Part shown: piece by piece, positions 17,823-27,116 of the stretch
Numbering within the stretch: the first letter of the stretch is position 1
How the letters are laid out: every line of letters starts with the position of its first letter
From: Bacillus sp. J33
GTDB lineage: Bacteria > Bacillota > Bacilli > Bacillales > Cytobacillaceae
Assembly (NCBI RefSeq): GCF_000518885.1
Contig: NZ_JAEL01000015.1
Coordinates: 12,887 to 72,343, forward strand
DNA length: 59,457 nt
Reading direction: 5' to 3'
Notes under the pieces: generated by a model
Told to the model about the DNA's origin: nothing
The model's input: only the letters and a program-made list of their open reading frames with translations
The model's database searches: none
Translations under genes and position numbers: made by a program

Positions 17823-19010
17823 ATGAAACAGCCATTAGAGGATATTAAAGTTCTTGACTTGTCACGCGTATATGCCGGGCCAGGCGGGTCAATGATTTTA
17901 GGGGATCTGGGAGCGGATGTGATTCGCATTGAATCCCCCAATGGAACAGACAGTATGAGAGAATGGGTGCCATTTGTTGGCGGAGAAAGCACCTATTATA
18001 TGTGTGCCAACCGGAACAAAAGATCCATTACACTCAACCTGAAAAATAAAACAGGTAAAGAATTATTATTAAAAATGGTAAAGGACGCTGATGTTGTCCT
18101 CGAAAATTTTAAAACTGGGACATTGGCAAAGCTGGGCCTTGGGTACGAAGAGCTTAAAAAAGTAAATCCAGCCATTATTTTATGCTCAGTAACAGGTTAT
18201 GGGCAAACGGGCCCCTATAGCCAGGAGCCTGGGTTTGATCCAGTTATTCAGGCGATCGGGGGGCTTATGGATGTTACCGGTTTTTCAGAGGGGGAACCAA
18301 CACGAGTAGGTGTTCCTGTCGTTGACATTATGACTTCTCAATATGTTGCCATCTGCATCATTTCAGCCATTAGGTTAAGGGACCATACAGGAGAAGGGCA
18401 GCATATAGATGTCTCTCTGTTGGATGTTCAGCTTAGTTCACTGGCAAACATTGCCAGCAGCTACTTAAATACAGGATCCATTTCAAAGAGAATCGGAAAT
18501 AGCCATAGTTATATTGTTCCTTATCAGGTATTCCAATGCAAAGACAGACCATTGATGGTTTGTGCCGGAAATGACCGTCTATATAAAAAGCTTTGCGAGG
18601 TGCTCGGGCATGCTGAATGGGCAGAAGATGAAAAGTATAAAACCAATAATAAAAGGATTGAAAACCGCCAGGAGCTGACTAGCCAGATTCAGGATGTATT
18701 CTCAGAAAAGACTGCTGATGAATGGTTTCAGCTGCTATCAGATGCCGGTGTGCCAGCCGGACCTGTAAATAATATCGAACAGGTTTTTGAACACCCTCAG
18801 GTAAAAGCCAGGGAAACAGTAGAAGAAGTTTCACATCCAACCCTTGGATCAATAAAACTTGTAAAGAGCCCCATAAGGTTTTCTGGTCTTCAAATTCAAA
18901 CTAAAAACCATCCCCCTTTATTAGGAGAGCATACAGATGAGTTTCTGGAGAAAGAGCTCGGAATCAATAAGGCGGAAATTGATAGATTGAGAGAAGAAGG
19001 GATTATTTAA
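17823..19010 (+). CDS. family III CoA-transferase (CaiB/BaiF type)
   Basis: This 395-residue member of the CaiB/BaiF/formyl-CoA transferase family moves CoA from one acyl-CoA to another carboxylate. The characteristic opening is VLDLSRVYAGPGGSMILGDLG (about 10-30), and VTGYGQTGPYSQEPGFD follows near 122-138. The catalytic Asp is expected in HIDVSLLDVQ (about residue 170), and AGVPAGPVNNIEQV sits near the C-terminus. The start at 17823 follows AGGAGGAATACAC. Longer in-frame readings extend into non-coding sequence. It gives the cluster an ATP-free route to activate an acid. Confidence 0.85.
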   Translation: MKQPLEDIKVLDLSRVYAGPGGSMILGDLGADVIRIESPNGTDSMREWVPFVGGESTYYMCANRNKRSITLNLKNKTGKELLLKMVKDADVVLENFKTGTLAKLGLGYEELKKVNPAIILCSVTGYGQTGPYSQEPGFDPVIQAIGGLMDVTGFSEGEPTRVGVPVVDIMTSQYVAICIISAIRLRDHTGEGQHIDVSLLDVQLSSLANIASSYLNTGSISKRIGNSHSYIVPYQVFQCKDRPLMVCAGNDRLYKKLCEVLGHAEWAEDEKYKTNNKRIENRQELTSQIQDVFSEKTADEWFQLLSDAGVPAGPVNNIEQVFEHPQVKARETVEEVSHPTLGSIKLVKSPIRFSGLQIQTKNHPPLLGEHTDEFLEKELGINKAEIDRLREEGII

Positions 19011-19061
19011 ATTTCTTTATTTAAGAATGCAGTTATAAAAATCATGAAAGGAAGTCACGCA

Positions 19062-19844
19062 ATGGATTTAGGATTAAAGGGAAAGGTAGCCATTGTGACT
19101 GGCGGAAGCAAGGGGATTGGCTATGAAACGGCCTGCCAGCTATTGAAAGAAGGAGCAAAGGTAGCCATTTGCGGCAGGGGCAAAGAAGCATTAGATAAAG
19201 CAGTTCAATCCATTTATGCCGGCACTGGCGAAAAGGTTTTGGGGATTCAGGCAGACGTCTCCAAAGCAAATGATTGTATTAGATTAATAGAAGAAACCAT
19301 GTCTCATTATGGATCCCTCCATATATTAATAAATAATGCAGGGACATCTTCCGCACATGGCTTTGAGGAAGTTACTGCGGAAATGTGGGAAAAAGATATA
19401 AATTTAAAGCTATTTGGAGCTGTAAATTGCTCAAGGGAAGCGGTTAAGCACATGAAAACAGGCGGCGGTTCCATTGTTAATATCACCGCAGTAATCGGCA
19501 AGTCACCTCCAGCTTCATCCCTGCCCACATCCGCTACACGAGCAGCAGGGATCGCCTTGACTAAAGCTATGAGCAGGGATTTAGGTAAATACGCAATTCG
19601 GGTTAATACCGTATGTATTGGTTTAATTCGAAGCAGCCAAATCGAAGAAAAAAAGTGGAAGAAGACTGCAAGCCACTTAACTTGGGAAGAATTCTCCAGT
19701 GATCCAGGGCATGATATACCGCTTGGAAGGATAGGTGAAACATCGGAAGCAGCCAAAGTCATTGCCTTTCTTGCTTCTGATGCCGCGTCATATGTATCGG
19801 GAACATCAGTTAATGTAGATGGCGGAAAAGGCGCTGTCGACTAG
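19062..19844 (+). CDS. SDR-family protein with substituted catalytic Tyr/Lys
   Basis: This 260-residue SDR has an intact cofactor motif (VTGGSKGIG) and NNAG. The Tyr-x3-Lys site reads TSATRAAG in place of YSASKAAG, i.e. Thr and Arg instead of Tyr and Lys. The Ser region is NITAVIGKSPP. It may bind NAD(P) but use other residues, or act on a substrate that does not need the classical proton relay. ATG 19062 follows AAAGGAAG at seven bases. It is 52 bases after the CoA-transferase gene. Confidence 0.75.
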   Translation: MDLGLKGKVAIVTGGSKGIGYETACQLLKEGAKVAICGRGKEALDKAVQSIYAGTGEKVLGIQADVSKANDCIRLIEETMSHYGSLHILINNAGTSSAHGFEEVTAEMWEKDINLKLFGAVNCSREAVKHMKTGGGSIVNITAVIGKSPPASSLPTSATRAAGIALTKAMSRDLGKYAIRVNTVCIGLIRSSQIEEKKWKKTASHLTWEEFSSDPGHDIPLGRIGETSEAAKVIAFLASDAASYVSGTSVNVDGGKGAVD

Positions 19845-19898
19845 ATTCTATAAAACTAAAAAGGGATACAATATCCATTATCCCTTAGGAGGTAGAAC

Positions 19899-21629
19899 GT
19901 GGAGGAACTTACGATTGTAATTGGCGGTGAGCAGGGCGAGGGAATTGAAAGTGTCGGTGAGATTCTCACAAAGGTTTTAAGCCAGATGGGTTATTCACTA
20001 TATGGATTCCGTAATTTTTCTTCAAGGATTAAAGGGGGACACTCAGATTTTAACTTAAGGATCAGTTCAGGAAAAGAAATCTATGTAAATGCCGAAAAAG
20101 TCAACATCCTTGTCGCTTTTGACAGGGCTTCAATAGATCTGTATATAAACCAAATGGATAAAAATAGTATTATTCTTTATGACTCTAAAAGCGTTAAATC
20201 TGATAGCCTGCCAATCGCTCCGAACGGAGTCATAATGATTGAGGCTCCCTTTCAGGAATTGGCGTCTGAGCTGGGATCTCCAATTATGAAAAACATGGTT
20301 GCCCTGGGAATGATCTGTGCATTGAATAACCATGCAGCCCGCCGTTTCCATAAGGTCATTCAGGAACAGTTTTTAAAAAAGGGAATGAAAATATCACAAT
20401 TAAATGTTGAAGCTTTTGAGAAAGGTTACGCTTTTATTAAAGAAAAAAACTTGTTCTCTATCCCGATAGTCCCGGCCATAAACTCTAACAAAATGTTTTT
20501 ATCTGGAAACGAGGCAATGGTTATTGGGGCTCTTGCTTCAGGGTGCCGATTCATGGCCGGCTATCCGATTACTCCTGCTTCAGAAATATTGGAAAATATG
20601 ATAAACATGATGCCCGAATTTGGAGGAGTTGTTGTTCAGGCAGAAGATGAATTAAGCTCTGTAGCAATGGCAATCGGCGCCAGCTTTGCTGGAAGCCGCT
20701 CGATGACAGCAACTTCCGGCCCTGGGATCTCCTTAATGCAGGAGGCGATAGGGTTATCGGGTGCTGTTGAAATTCCATTAGTTATTATTGATACACAGCG
20801 TGGAGGGCCCAGCAGCGGACTTGCTACTAAAATGGAGCAAAGTGATTTAACAGCCATGCGAGGAGGAACCCATGGCGAAATACCAAGAATTATTATATCG
20901 CCGAGTACTGTGCAGGAAGCTATGTATGATATGAACACAGCTTTTAACCTTGCAGAAAAGTATCAATGCCCGGTCTTCATTGCTGCAGATCTTGTTTTGT
21001 CTACATCTAAACAAAGTGCAGAGATACTGGATCCTCTCAGAATTGAAATGGAACGGGGGAAGAGAGTATCAGATAAAGAATTGGCAGAACAAGGCAAGGC
21101 TGTATATGACAGGTTTGCATTTACGGATGATCATATTTCACCAAGAACCATACCGGGACAAAAATTCGGAACACATCATGCAACAGGAATAGAGCATAGC
21201 CAAACCGGTCATCCAACAGAGGATTATGAAAACCGGAAAAAAATGATGATCAAAAGGATGAAAAAAATCGAAACCGTTACTCTTGGAGAAGATATAAAGG
21301 CAGAGGGCGAAGGTGCAGATCTTTTATTAATCGGTTTTGGCTCGACCTATGGGGCGATCAGAGAAGCTTATGAGGCATTCAACAAAGAAGGGATAAAAGC
21401 GGGAATTGCTCATATCCGTTTATTGCACCCTTTCCCTGCAGATCAGTTGGAAGGCATGATAAATAAGGCAAGACAGGTTATTGTAGTTGAAAATAATTTT
21501 ACTGGCCAGCTGGCTGATGTAATAAAACAGCACATACCTGACCATTCCAAAATCCAAAAGCTTTCAAAATTTGATGGTAGGCCATTTGCGCCTTCAGACA
21601 TCAGGAAATTTTGCAAGGAGCTGGTATAA
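19899..21629 (+). CDS. korA: 2-oxoacid:ferredoxin oxidoreductase, fused gamma-alpha subunit
   Basis: This 576-residue subunit has an N-terminal gamma domain (about 1-185; IVIGGEQGEGIESVGE, SRIKGGHSDFNLR) fused to an alpha/PYR domain (GNEAMVIGALASGCRFMAGY from about 204) and a C-terminal transketolase-like domain. It is the usual Bacillus two-gene form of the enzyme. With KorB it oxidatively decarboxylates a 2-oxoacid to acyl-CoA and reduces ferredoxin. The start is GTG 19899 behind TTAGGAGG. The gene overlaps korB by one base. In this cluster the substrate may be a branched or unusual 2-oxoacid, not only 2-oxoglutarate. Confidence 0.9.
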   Translation: MEELTIVIGGEQGEGIESVGEILTKVLSQMGYSLYGFRNFSSRIKGGHSDFNLRISSGKEIYVNAEKVNILVAFDRASIDLYINQMDKNSIILYDSKSVKSDSLPIAPNGVIMIEAPFQELASELGSPIMKNMVALGMICALNNHAARRFHKVIQEQFLKKGMKISQLNVEAFEKGYAFIKEKNLFSIPIVPAINSNKMFLSGNEAMVIGALASGCRFMAGYPITPASEILENMINMMPEFGGVVVQAEDELSSVAMAIGASFAGSRSMTATSGPGISLMQEAIGLSGAVEIPLVIIDTQRGGPSSGLATKMEQSDLTAMRGGTHGEIPRIIISPSTVQEAMYDMNTAFNLAEKYQCPVFIAADLVLSTSKQSAEILDPLRIEMERGKRVSDKELAEQGKAVYDRFAFTDDHISPRTIPGQKFGTHHATGIEHSQTGHPTEDYENRKKMMIKRMKKIETVTLGEDIKAEGEGADLLLIGFGSTYGAIREAYEAFNKEGIKAGIAHIRLLHPFPADQLEGMINKARQVIVVENNFTGQLADVIKQHIPDHSKIQKLSKFDGRPFAPSDIRKFCKELV

Positions 21630-22495
21630 TGTCGACCTTAAAAGATTACCGCATGGATATTAAGCCTAATTGGTGTCCTGGCTGCGGCGACTTTTCCGTG
21701 CTAGCCGCCATTCAAAAAAGTGCCGTGAACCTGAATATTGAACCAGAGGATATGGCTCTGATTTCCGGTATTGGCTGTTCGGGGAGAATTTCAGGCTATG
21801 TTAACGTGTATAGTATGCATACCATGCATGGAAGAGCGTTGGCTGTAGCCCAGGGTGTAAAGATCGCTAATCCTGATTTGCATGTGATTTGTGCTGGAGG
21901 TGACGGTGATGGCTTTGGAATTGGTCTTAACCACTTTGCTCATGCTGCACGGAGAAATGTGGATATCACCTATATTGTAATGGATAATCAGATATACGGG
22001 TTAACCAAAGGGCAAATGTCGCCTACAAGCCCACTGGGCATGGAAACAAAGTCAAGCCCGAGCGGAAATCCGGAACAGCCTATCAACCCTCTGCAAATGG
22101 CTCTCGCATCAGGTTCCAGCTTTATTGCTCAAGCCTTTTCCGGAGATGTAAAACAGCTAGTATCGCTTATTGAGCAAGGCATGAAGCATAAAGGCTTTTC
22201 TTTTATCAATGTTTTTAGCCCTTGTGTGACTTTTAACAAAATATTAACCTATGAATTTTTTAAAAAGAACCTGGTGAACTTGGACGAAAGGGAAGGATAC
22301 GATCCATCCAATCGGGGCATGGCCTTTAATGTTGTGGAAGAAACCTCCAGCATGTTTACTGGAGTGTTATACAAGAATGAGAGAAAAACATTAACGGAAT
22401 CATTGCCCAAAGGATCTGGAACAGATATGTTAAGGCAGGGAACTTTTGAACTGAGGGAGAATATGAAAGATAAGCTAATTAAAAGATTTATCTGA
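21629..22495 (+). CDS. korB: 2-oxoacid:ferredoxin oxidoreductase, beta (TPP) subunit
   Basis: This 288-residue TPP-binding subunit has the CPGCGDF motif (Cys16, Cys19) near the start, a GIGCSGR segment, the TPP/Mg motif GGDGDGFGIGLNHFAHAARR and VMDNQIYGLTKGQMSPTSP. The start is ATG 21629, sharing its A with the korA stop (TAATG), with GCAAGGAG upstream. The enzyme needs ferredoxin for electrons. After its stop the operon runs into a decayed stretch. Confidence 0.9.
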   Translation: MSTLKDYRMDIKPNWCPGCGDFSVLAAIQKSAVNLNIEPEDMALISGIGCSGRISGYVNVYSMHTMHGRALAVAQGVKIANPDLHVICAGGDGDGFGIGLNHFAHAARRNVDITYIVMDNQIYGLTKGQMSPTSPLGMETKSSPSGNPEQPINPLQMALASGSSFIAQAFSGDVKQLVSLIEQGMKHKGFSFINVFSPCVTFNKILTYEFFKKNLVNLDEREGYDPSNRGMAFNVVEETSSMFTGVLYKNERKTLTESLPKGSGTDMLRQGTFELRENMKDKLIKRFI

Positions 22496-22521
22496 AAGAT
22501 CTGTTAGAGTTCTTTTGGTGG

Positions 22522-22720
22522 TTTGGCACCTTGATGATTGGAGAGGCAGGCGTGAAATCCTGACGGCTACGGTGCCATGCTGAATGAATATGGCCATCTG
22601 CTTAAGGGTGATCTTGAATGGATGGTGCGGCCCAAGAGTTTGCCCAAAGAATACAAATGAAATTGGGAATAGGATGGGGGGAATTAAATGGGCAAACGAA
22701 AGCGTCCATATGGAAGAACT
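22522..22720 (+). pseudogene. possible remnant of a tyrosine recombinase C-terminus
   Basis: No intact gene lies between korB and 22794. Scattered frames give FGTLMIGEAGVKS (22522-22560), then NEYGHLLKGDLE (22583-22618), then MDGAAQEFAQRI in another frame (from 22618). This order resembles the last part of phage-type integrases, where an AGV segment, a GHA box and a TYGHLL tyrosine segment occur in a row, but the GHA box is garbled and stops interrupt. I read it as a degraded fragment; the match is short, and only a profile search would settle it. Confidence 0.35.
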
Positions 22721-22793
22721 TCTGGAAAAGAATCCTGTGAAATAGCCTAGCACTTTAATACTTTAATCTCGAAATTGAATTTAAGGAGCAGAT

Positions 22794-23656
22794 ATGAAAC
22801 CAAAAGTTGTGATTTATAAGAAATTGCCTCAAGAAGTACTGTCTTACATTAAGGAATATTGCCAGGTTAGCTATTATGAAAATCTGGATAGCTGGTTAGA
22901 TCCGGAATTTTTAACGGATTTACGTGAAGCACACGGGCTGATGGGAAGCGATATGAGCATCAATAAAGAACTGCTTGATAAAGCCCCTCAATTAAAAATT
23001 GTCTGCAATGTTTCAGTTGGCTATAACAATTTTGATATGGAAGAACTCACAAGCAGGGGAATAATGGCAACAAATACACCTGATGTTTTAACCGACACTA
23101 CTGCAGATACCATATTCGGATTGTTGCTTTCTACTGCTAGAAGGATTTGCGAAATGGACAGATTTGTGAAGTTGGGTTCGATATGGAGATTTTATATCAT
23201 AACAGAAGCAGGAATGAAAGTGCGGAAGAACTTTATGGCGCAAAGAAAACTGAACTAGATGAGCTGCTGTCCAAGTCAGATTTTGTTTGCTTAATGACTC
23301 CTCTTACTGAGGAAACGAAAAATTTGATCAGTTATCGTGAGTTTCAATTAATGAAACAGACCGCCATTTTTATTAATGGTTCCCGGGGAGAAACTGTAAA
23401 TGAAGAAGCTTTGGTCGAAGCTCTGAAGACCAGGCAAATAGCAGGTGCAGGGCTTGATGTTTATAAAGAAGAGCCAATAAACCGTGATCATGCGCTTCTG
23501 CAGTTGAAAAATACAGTTACACTGCCGCATATGGGTTCGGCTACCTTAGAAACAAGAGCTAAAATGGCTTACCTTGCTGCTGAAAACCTGGTAAGAGGGT
23601 TATCTGGAGAAACACCGCCGTCTCTCATCAATAAATCTCTTTTAACAGCCAGGTAA
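22794..23656 (+). pseudogene. 2-hydroxyacid dehydrogenase gene with internal deletion removing the NAD-binding motif
   Basis: The first frame (from ATG 22794) gives a normal N-terminal half of a glyoxylate/hydroxypyruvate reductase-like enzyme, through LLSTARRICEMDRFVK. A different frame continues with GFDMEILYHNRSRNESAEEL and the normal C-terminal half (NGSRGETVNEEAL, GAGLDVYKEEP, LPHMGSAT). In intact relatives about 45 residues lie between these parts, including the GxGxxG nucleotide-binding loop. The break is at about 23171-23177. The gene has therefore lost the NAD-binding fingerprint and its frame, and cannot make an active enzyme. Catalytic Arg, Glu and His codons remain. Confidence 0.85.
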
Positions 23657-23695
23657 TTTAGAAGAATTCATCATTAAAATCCTGGAGGTATGAAT

Positions 23696-24388
23696 ATGGG
23701 AAGCACAGGCTATCGTGTAATAAGTGATTTTGTGCGGATTGACCAGAGCATCGTTGATGGCTGCAGAATGATCTCTGCTTCTGTTTTTGGAGATGTGATG
23801 GGCAGGATGAGGGTAATGAACTATGCGATTAAGCCTGTCAACGAGCCTGGTGTTCACTTCGCTGGCAGTGCCTTAACGGTCCGGACCCATCCTTCAGACA
23901 ATTTACTTGTACATAAAGCGATGGACATTGCGCGGCCGGGGGATATTATCGTTATAGATGCAAGCGGTGATACAGAACATGCCATGATTGGTGAAATTAT
24001 GTCTTTTTATGCTAAAACGAAAGGAATTGGCGGGTTTGTAATAGATGGGGCCATAAGGGACAGATTAGGGATAGCCAAACTGGGGCTGCCTGTTTTTGCA
24101 AAGGGAACAACTCCAAGGGGGCCTTATAAAGAAGGGCCAGGCGAGATAAATACAATCATTAGCTGCGGAAATGTTCCCGTTTCCCCAGGTGATATTATTG
24201 TCGGAGATGATGATGGCGTTGTTGTCATCCCAAGAGATGAAGCCCGAGTTATTTTAGAAAAAGCATGTGAATTGGCAGCAAAGGAAGAAGAGACTATGCG
24301 ATCCATTTGCCAGGGACTGTGGGACCGGTCATGGGTCGATGAAACCTTAAAGAAAAAAGGGATTGAAGTAGAAACCGCTGAAAACTGA
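23696..24388 (+). CDS. RraA-like family protein, second copy
   Basis: This 230-residue RraA-like/HMG-aldolase family protein has the core IGGFVIDGAIRDRLGI (about 112-127) with the substrate-binding Arg-Asp, and GDIIVGDDDGVVVIP. It is quite different in sequence from the copy at 7668 and closer in length to 4-carboxy-4-hydroxy-2-oxoadipate aldolases. The start is ATG 23696, because GGAGG (23684-23688) is seven bases away; ATG 23690 is too close. It is followed by an FAH-family hydrolase. RraA plus FAH pairs are known from aromatic ring-cleavage and oxaloacetate-forming pathways. Confidence 0.75.
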   Translation: MGSTGYRVISDFVRIDQSIVDGCRMISASVFGDVMGRMRVMNYAIKPVNEPGVHFAGSALTVRTHPSDNLLVHKAMDIARPGDIIVIDASGDTEHAMIGEIMSFYAKTKGIGGFVIDGAIRDRLGIAKLGLPVFAKGTTPRGPYKEGPGEINTIISCGNVPVSPGDIIVGDDDGVVVIPRDEARVILEKACELAAKEEETMRSICQGLWDRSWVDETLKKKGIEVETAEN

Positions 24389-24447
24389 CAATGTCATTGC
24401 TAAGTCATATACAGGAAACCATACATATATTATAGGGAGATGAAACT

Positions 24448-25323
24448 ATGCGATTAGCAACGGTAAAAAGATTTGGGGAAGAGAAGGCTGCAATCATAAC
24501 CGGACAAGGGGCGGTACTGGTAGACTCCATCAATAAAAACGTGAATTCAAATTGGTCAACAAAGGTTTTAGAAATTATCGACTCCGGACAGCTGAGGCAT
24601 TTAACAGATTGGTATAATAATGGCGGAAAAAGTATGATAGAAGATTTTCATGAGGTCATTCCTGTAAGCAATATTGAATACGGTCCTTTATACCGATTCC
24701 CCAAAAAAATTTGGGGAATAGGGTTAAATTATGTAGAACATGCAGCAGATTTAAGTGAATCTGCTCCAAGTACAGAACCAGCAAGCTTTATGAAGCCGAC
24801 AACATCCATTATTGGCCCTGAGGATACAATAAAAATACCGACCCAATCAAACCGTACAACAGCAGAGTCCGAACTGGGTATTATAATCGGGAAAGAATGC
24901 AAGGACGTTACCATTGAAGATGCACCGAATGTGATTGCTGGTTTTACTACGATTATAGATATGACTGCAGAAGATATTCTGCAGCTGAATCCCCGCTATC
25001 TAACCCGTTCAAAAAGCTTTGATACTTTCTTTAGCTTTGGTCCGCAGTTAGTGACACCAGATGAAGTAGAAAATGTACTAGGTTTAAATGTCTCTACAGT
25101 TATCAATGGAAAATTGCACCGGAAAAATGTTGTTTCCAATATGACCTTTAATCCTTGGCACCTAGTATCTTTCCATTCCAAAGTTATGACACTTCTTCCG
25201 GGGGACATTATTTCCACTGGAACTCCAGGAGCGGTCGTGATTCGTGATGGAGATGTAGTAGAATGCCAGATTGATGGATTTGAAACGTTAAAAAATTCTG
25301 TGAAGGATTTAAAATTAAATTGA
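24448..25323 (+). CDS. fumarylacetoacetate hydrolase (FAH) family protein
   Basis: This 291-residue FAH-fold protein has an N-terminal cap domain and a catalytic domain starting PKKIWGIGLNYVEHA (about 76-90). Metal ligands are expected in TTAESELGIIIGKEC (two Glu) and in the IDMTAEDIL region. GDIISTGTPGAVV lies near the C-terminus. Family activities include C-C hydrolysis, 2-keto-4-pentenoate hydration, and oxaloacetate decarboxylation. This group often acts on oxo-diacids. It is the last gene before a bidirectional terminator. Confidence 0.8.
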   Translation: MRLATVKRFGEEKAAIITGQGAVLVDSINKNVNSNWSTKVLEIIDSGQLRHLTDWYNNGGKSMIEDFHEVIPVSNIEYGPLYRFPKKIWGIGLNYVEHAADLSESAPSTEPASFMKPTTSIIGPEDTIKIPTQSNRTTAESELGIIIGKECKDVTIEDAPNVIAGFTTIIDMTAEDILQLNPRYLTRSKSFDTFFSFGPQLVTPDEVENVLGLNVSTVINGKLHRKNVVSNMTFNPWHLVSFHSKVMTLLPGDIISTGTPGAVVIRDGDVVECQIDGFETLKNSVKDLKLN

Positions 25324-25325
25324 AA

Positions 25326-25361
25326 AAATGGGCTGTTCTCCATTGCGGGAACAGCCCATTT
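25326..25361. terminator. bidirectional terminator between convergent genes
   Basis: AAATGGGCTGTTC (25326-25338) pairs perfectly with GAACAGCCCATTT (25349-25361), with flanking A and T runs on each side. It serves both the FAH gene and the minus-strand dehydratase gene. Confidence 0.85.
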
Positions 25362-25368
25362 CTATCAA

Positions 25369-27072
25369 TTAGCGTTTATCGGGATTAGAAACCAAAAAGT
25401 CAAAATCACATCCCTTATCAGCTTGAAGAACGTGCTTTTGATACAGAGAGGTATAGCCTCTTTCAAAATATGTAGGCGGTTTCCATTCCATACGCCGCTT
25501 TCCCAGCTCTTCATCTGTAACATGCAGCTGAAGGACCCGCTCCTCTACATTAAGTTCAATTATATCCCCTGTTTTAACAAGGCCGATGGGACCCCCTGCA
25601 GCAGCTTCTGGTGCAGCATGGAGGATGACAGTACCAAAGGCAGTGCCGCTCATCCTGGCGTCGGAAATGCGAATCATATCACGAACTCCCTGTTTCAAAA
25701 GCTTCTGGGGAATCGGAAGCATCCCTGCTTCAGGCATGCCTGGACCGCCTATCGGTCCTGCATTTTGCAGCACCATTATATCGTCCGGTGAGATATCAAG
25801 CTGCGGATCATCGATTCTTTCTTCAAGATCTTTTAATGAAGTAAAAACAACAGCTCTTCCTTTGTGTTTTAATAACTCCTTTGATGCGGCCTTCGGTTTT
25901 ATGACAGCTCCATTCAGTGCTAGATTGCCTTTTAATACGGCTATGCCTCCTTCCTCATGCAATGGTTTTTCGAAACGTGTAATAATTTCTCTGTATGTAT
26001 CAGAGCATCTGACATCCTTTAAGTTTTCACGAAGGCTTTTTCCTGTGGCCGTCAATTCCTCTGTATGCAGCAAAGATTCAAGCTCCTTCAGTACCACAGG
26101 AGCACCGCCTGCTTTATAGAAGTCTTCCATCTGAAACTTGCCAGCAGGGCGCAAATTGGCGATAAAAGGTGTGGTTCTGCTTAGTTCATCAAAAAGCTCC
26201 AGCGGCAGTTCGATATTCAAACGCCCTGCAATGGCTATTAGATGTATGACTGCATTTGTTGAACCTCCCACAGCCATTAGCATTCGTATTGCATTTTCGA
26301 GTGATTTTCTTGTAATGATTTGTGAAGGGGTAATCTTCTTTTCTACTAATTCAACAATCTTCTTTCCTGTCTGAACAGCATGTTCAAGCCTGCGATTGTG
26401 TGTTGCCGGAATGGCAGCGCCGCCAGGAAGCATCATTCCCATTGCTTCTGCACAAACCGCCATCGTACTGGCGCTGCCCATAACCATACAATGCCCCGCA
26501 GTAGGAGCCAGCGCCTTATTAATTTCATTAATTTCCTGGTCATTTACTTTTTCACCGCGGTATTCCTGCCAAAAAAACCTGCAGTCAGAACAGGCTCCCA
26601 AAGTCCGGCCTTCATACTCTCCATTATTCATAGGACCTCCTGTAATAAGGATGGAAGGAATATTGGCACTGGCAGCACCCATGAGCTGGGATGGGGTTAC
26701 CTTATCGCACCCGCCGATTAATACAACTCCATCTATAGGCTGGGCGCGGATCATTTCCTCCGTATCCATAGCTGCCAGATTCCTATAAAGCATGGTTGTT
26801 GGACTGGTGTTAATTTCTCCTAAAGAAATAGTGGGGAACTCCAATGGGATTCCCCCAGCCATTAAGACACCATTTTTAATAGCTGTAATCAAAGGTTCAA
26901 TATGGGAGTGGCAACGGTTAATTTCACTCTTAGTATTGCAGATGCCGATAACTGGTTTCGTAAAATCCTCAGGGTCATAGCCAAGATGCCTGTTAAAGGC
27001 TTGTCTAATAAATTGGCTAAACCCTTTATCTCCATATGAGGTCAATTTTTTTGTTTTATTACCCTCTGTCAT
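25369..27072 (-). CDS. IlvD/Edd-family dehydratase (sugar-acid dehydratase type)
   Basis: This 567-residue Fe-S dehydratase would remove water from a 2,3-dihydroxyacid or aldonate to give a 2-oxoacid. Cluster-binding Cys candidates are in GICNTKSE, LIGGCDKVTP and GACSDCRF. The active-site stretch ISDARMSGTAFGTVILH is typical of arabonate/xylonate/galactonate dehydratases rather than biosynthetic IlvD. The start is ATG 27072, because AAAAGGAG is eight bases upstream; TTG 27078 is too near. The gene stands alone on the minus strand, so it has its own promoter. Sugar-acid use would link with the UxaA-type genes across the gap. Confidence 0.85.
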   Translation of the reverse strand: MTEGNKTKKLTSYGDKGFSQFIRQAFNRHLGYDPEDFTKPVIGICNTKSEINRCHSHIEPLITAIKNGVLMAGGIPLEFPTISLGEINTSPTTMLYRNLAAMDTEEMIRAQPIDGVVLIGGCDKVTPSQLMGAASANIPSILITGGPMNNGEYEGRTLGACSDCRFFWQEYRGEKVNDQEINEINKALAPTAGHCMVMGSASTMAVCAEAMGMMLPGGAAIPATHNRRLEHAVQTGKKIVELVEKKITPSQIITRKSLENAIRMLMAVGGSTNAVIHLIAIAGRLNIELPLELFDELSRTTPFIANLRPAGKFQMEDFYKAGGAPVVLKELESLLHTEELTATGKSLRENLKDVRCSDTYREIITRFEKPLHEEGGIAVLKGNLALNGAVIKPKAASKELLKHKGRAVVFTSLKDLEERIDDPQLDISPDDIMVLQNAGPIGGPGMPEAGMLPIPQKLLKQGVRDMIRISDARMSGTAFGTVILHAAPEAAAGGPIGLVKTGDIIELNVEERVLQLHVTDEELGKRRMEWKPPTYFERGYTSLYQKHVLQADKGCDFDFLVSNPDKR

Positions 27073-27116
27073 GGTCAATTCTCCTTTTCTATTAAAAATT
27101 CACTTTATTATCTTGT

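Noticed and set aside
25586..26788. Long plus-strand open frames opposite the IlvD/Edd dehydratase
   Set aside because: They lie antisense to a well-conserved gene, have no ribosome binding sites and give compositionally odd proteins; they are coding shadows.
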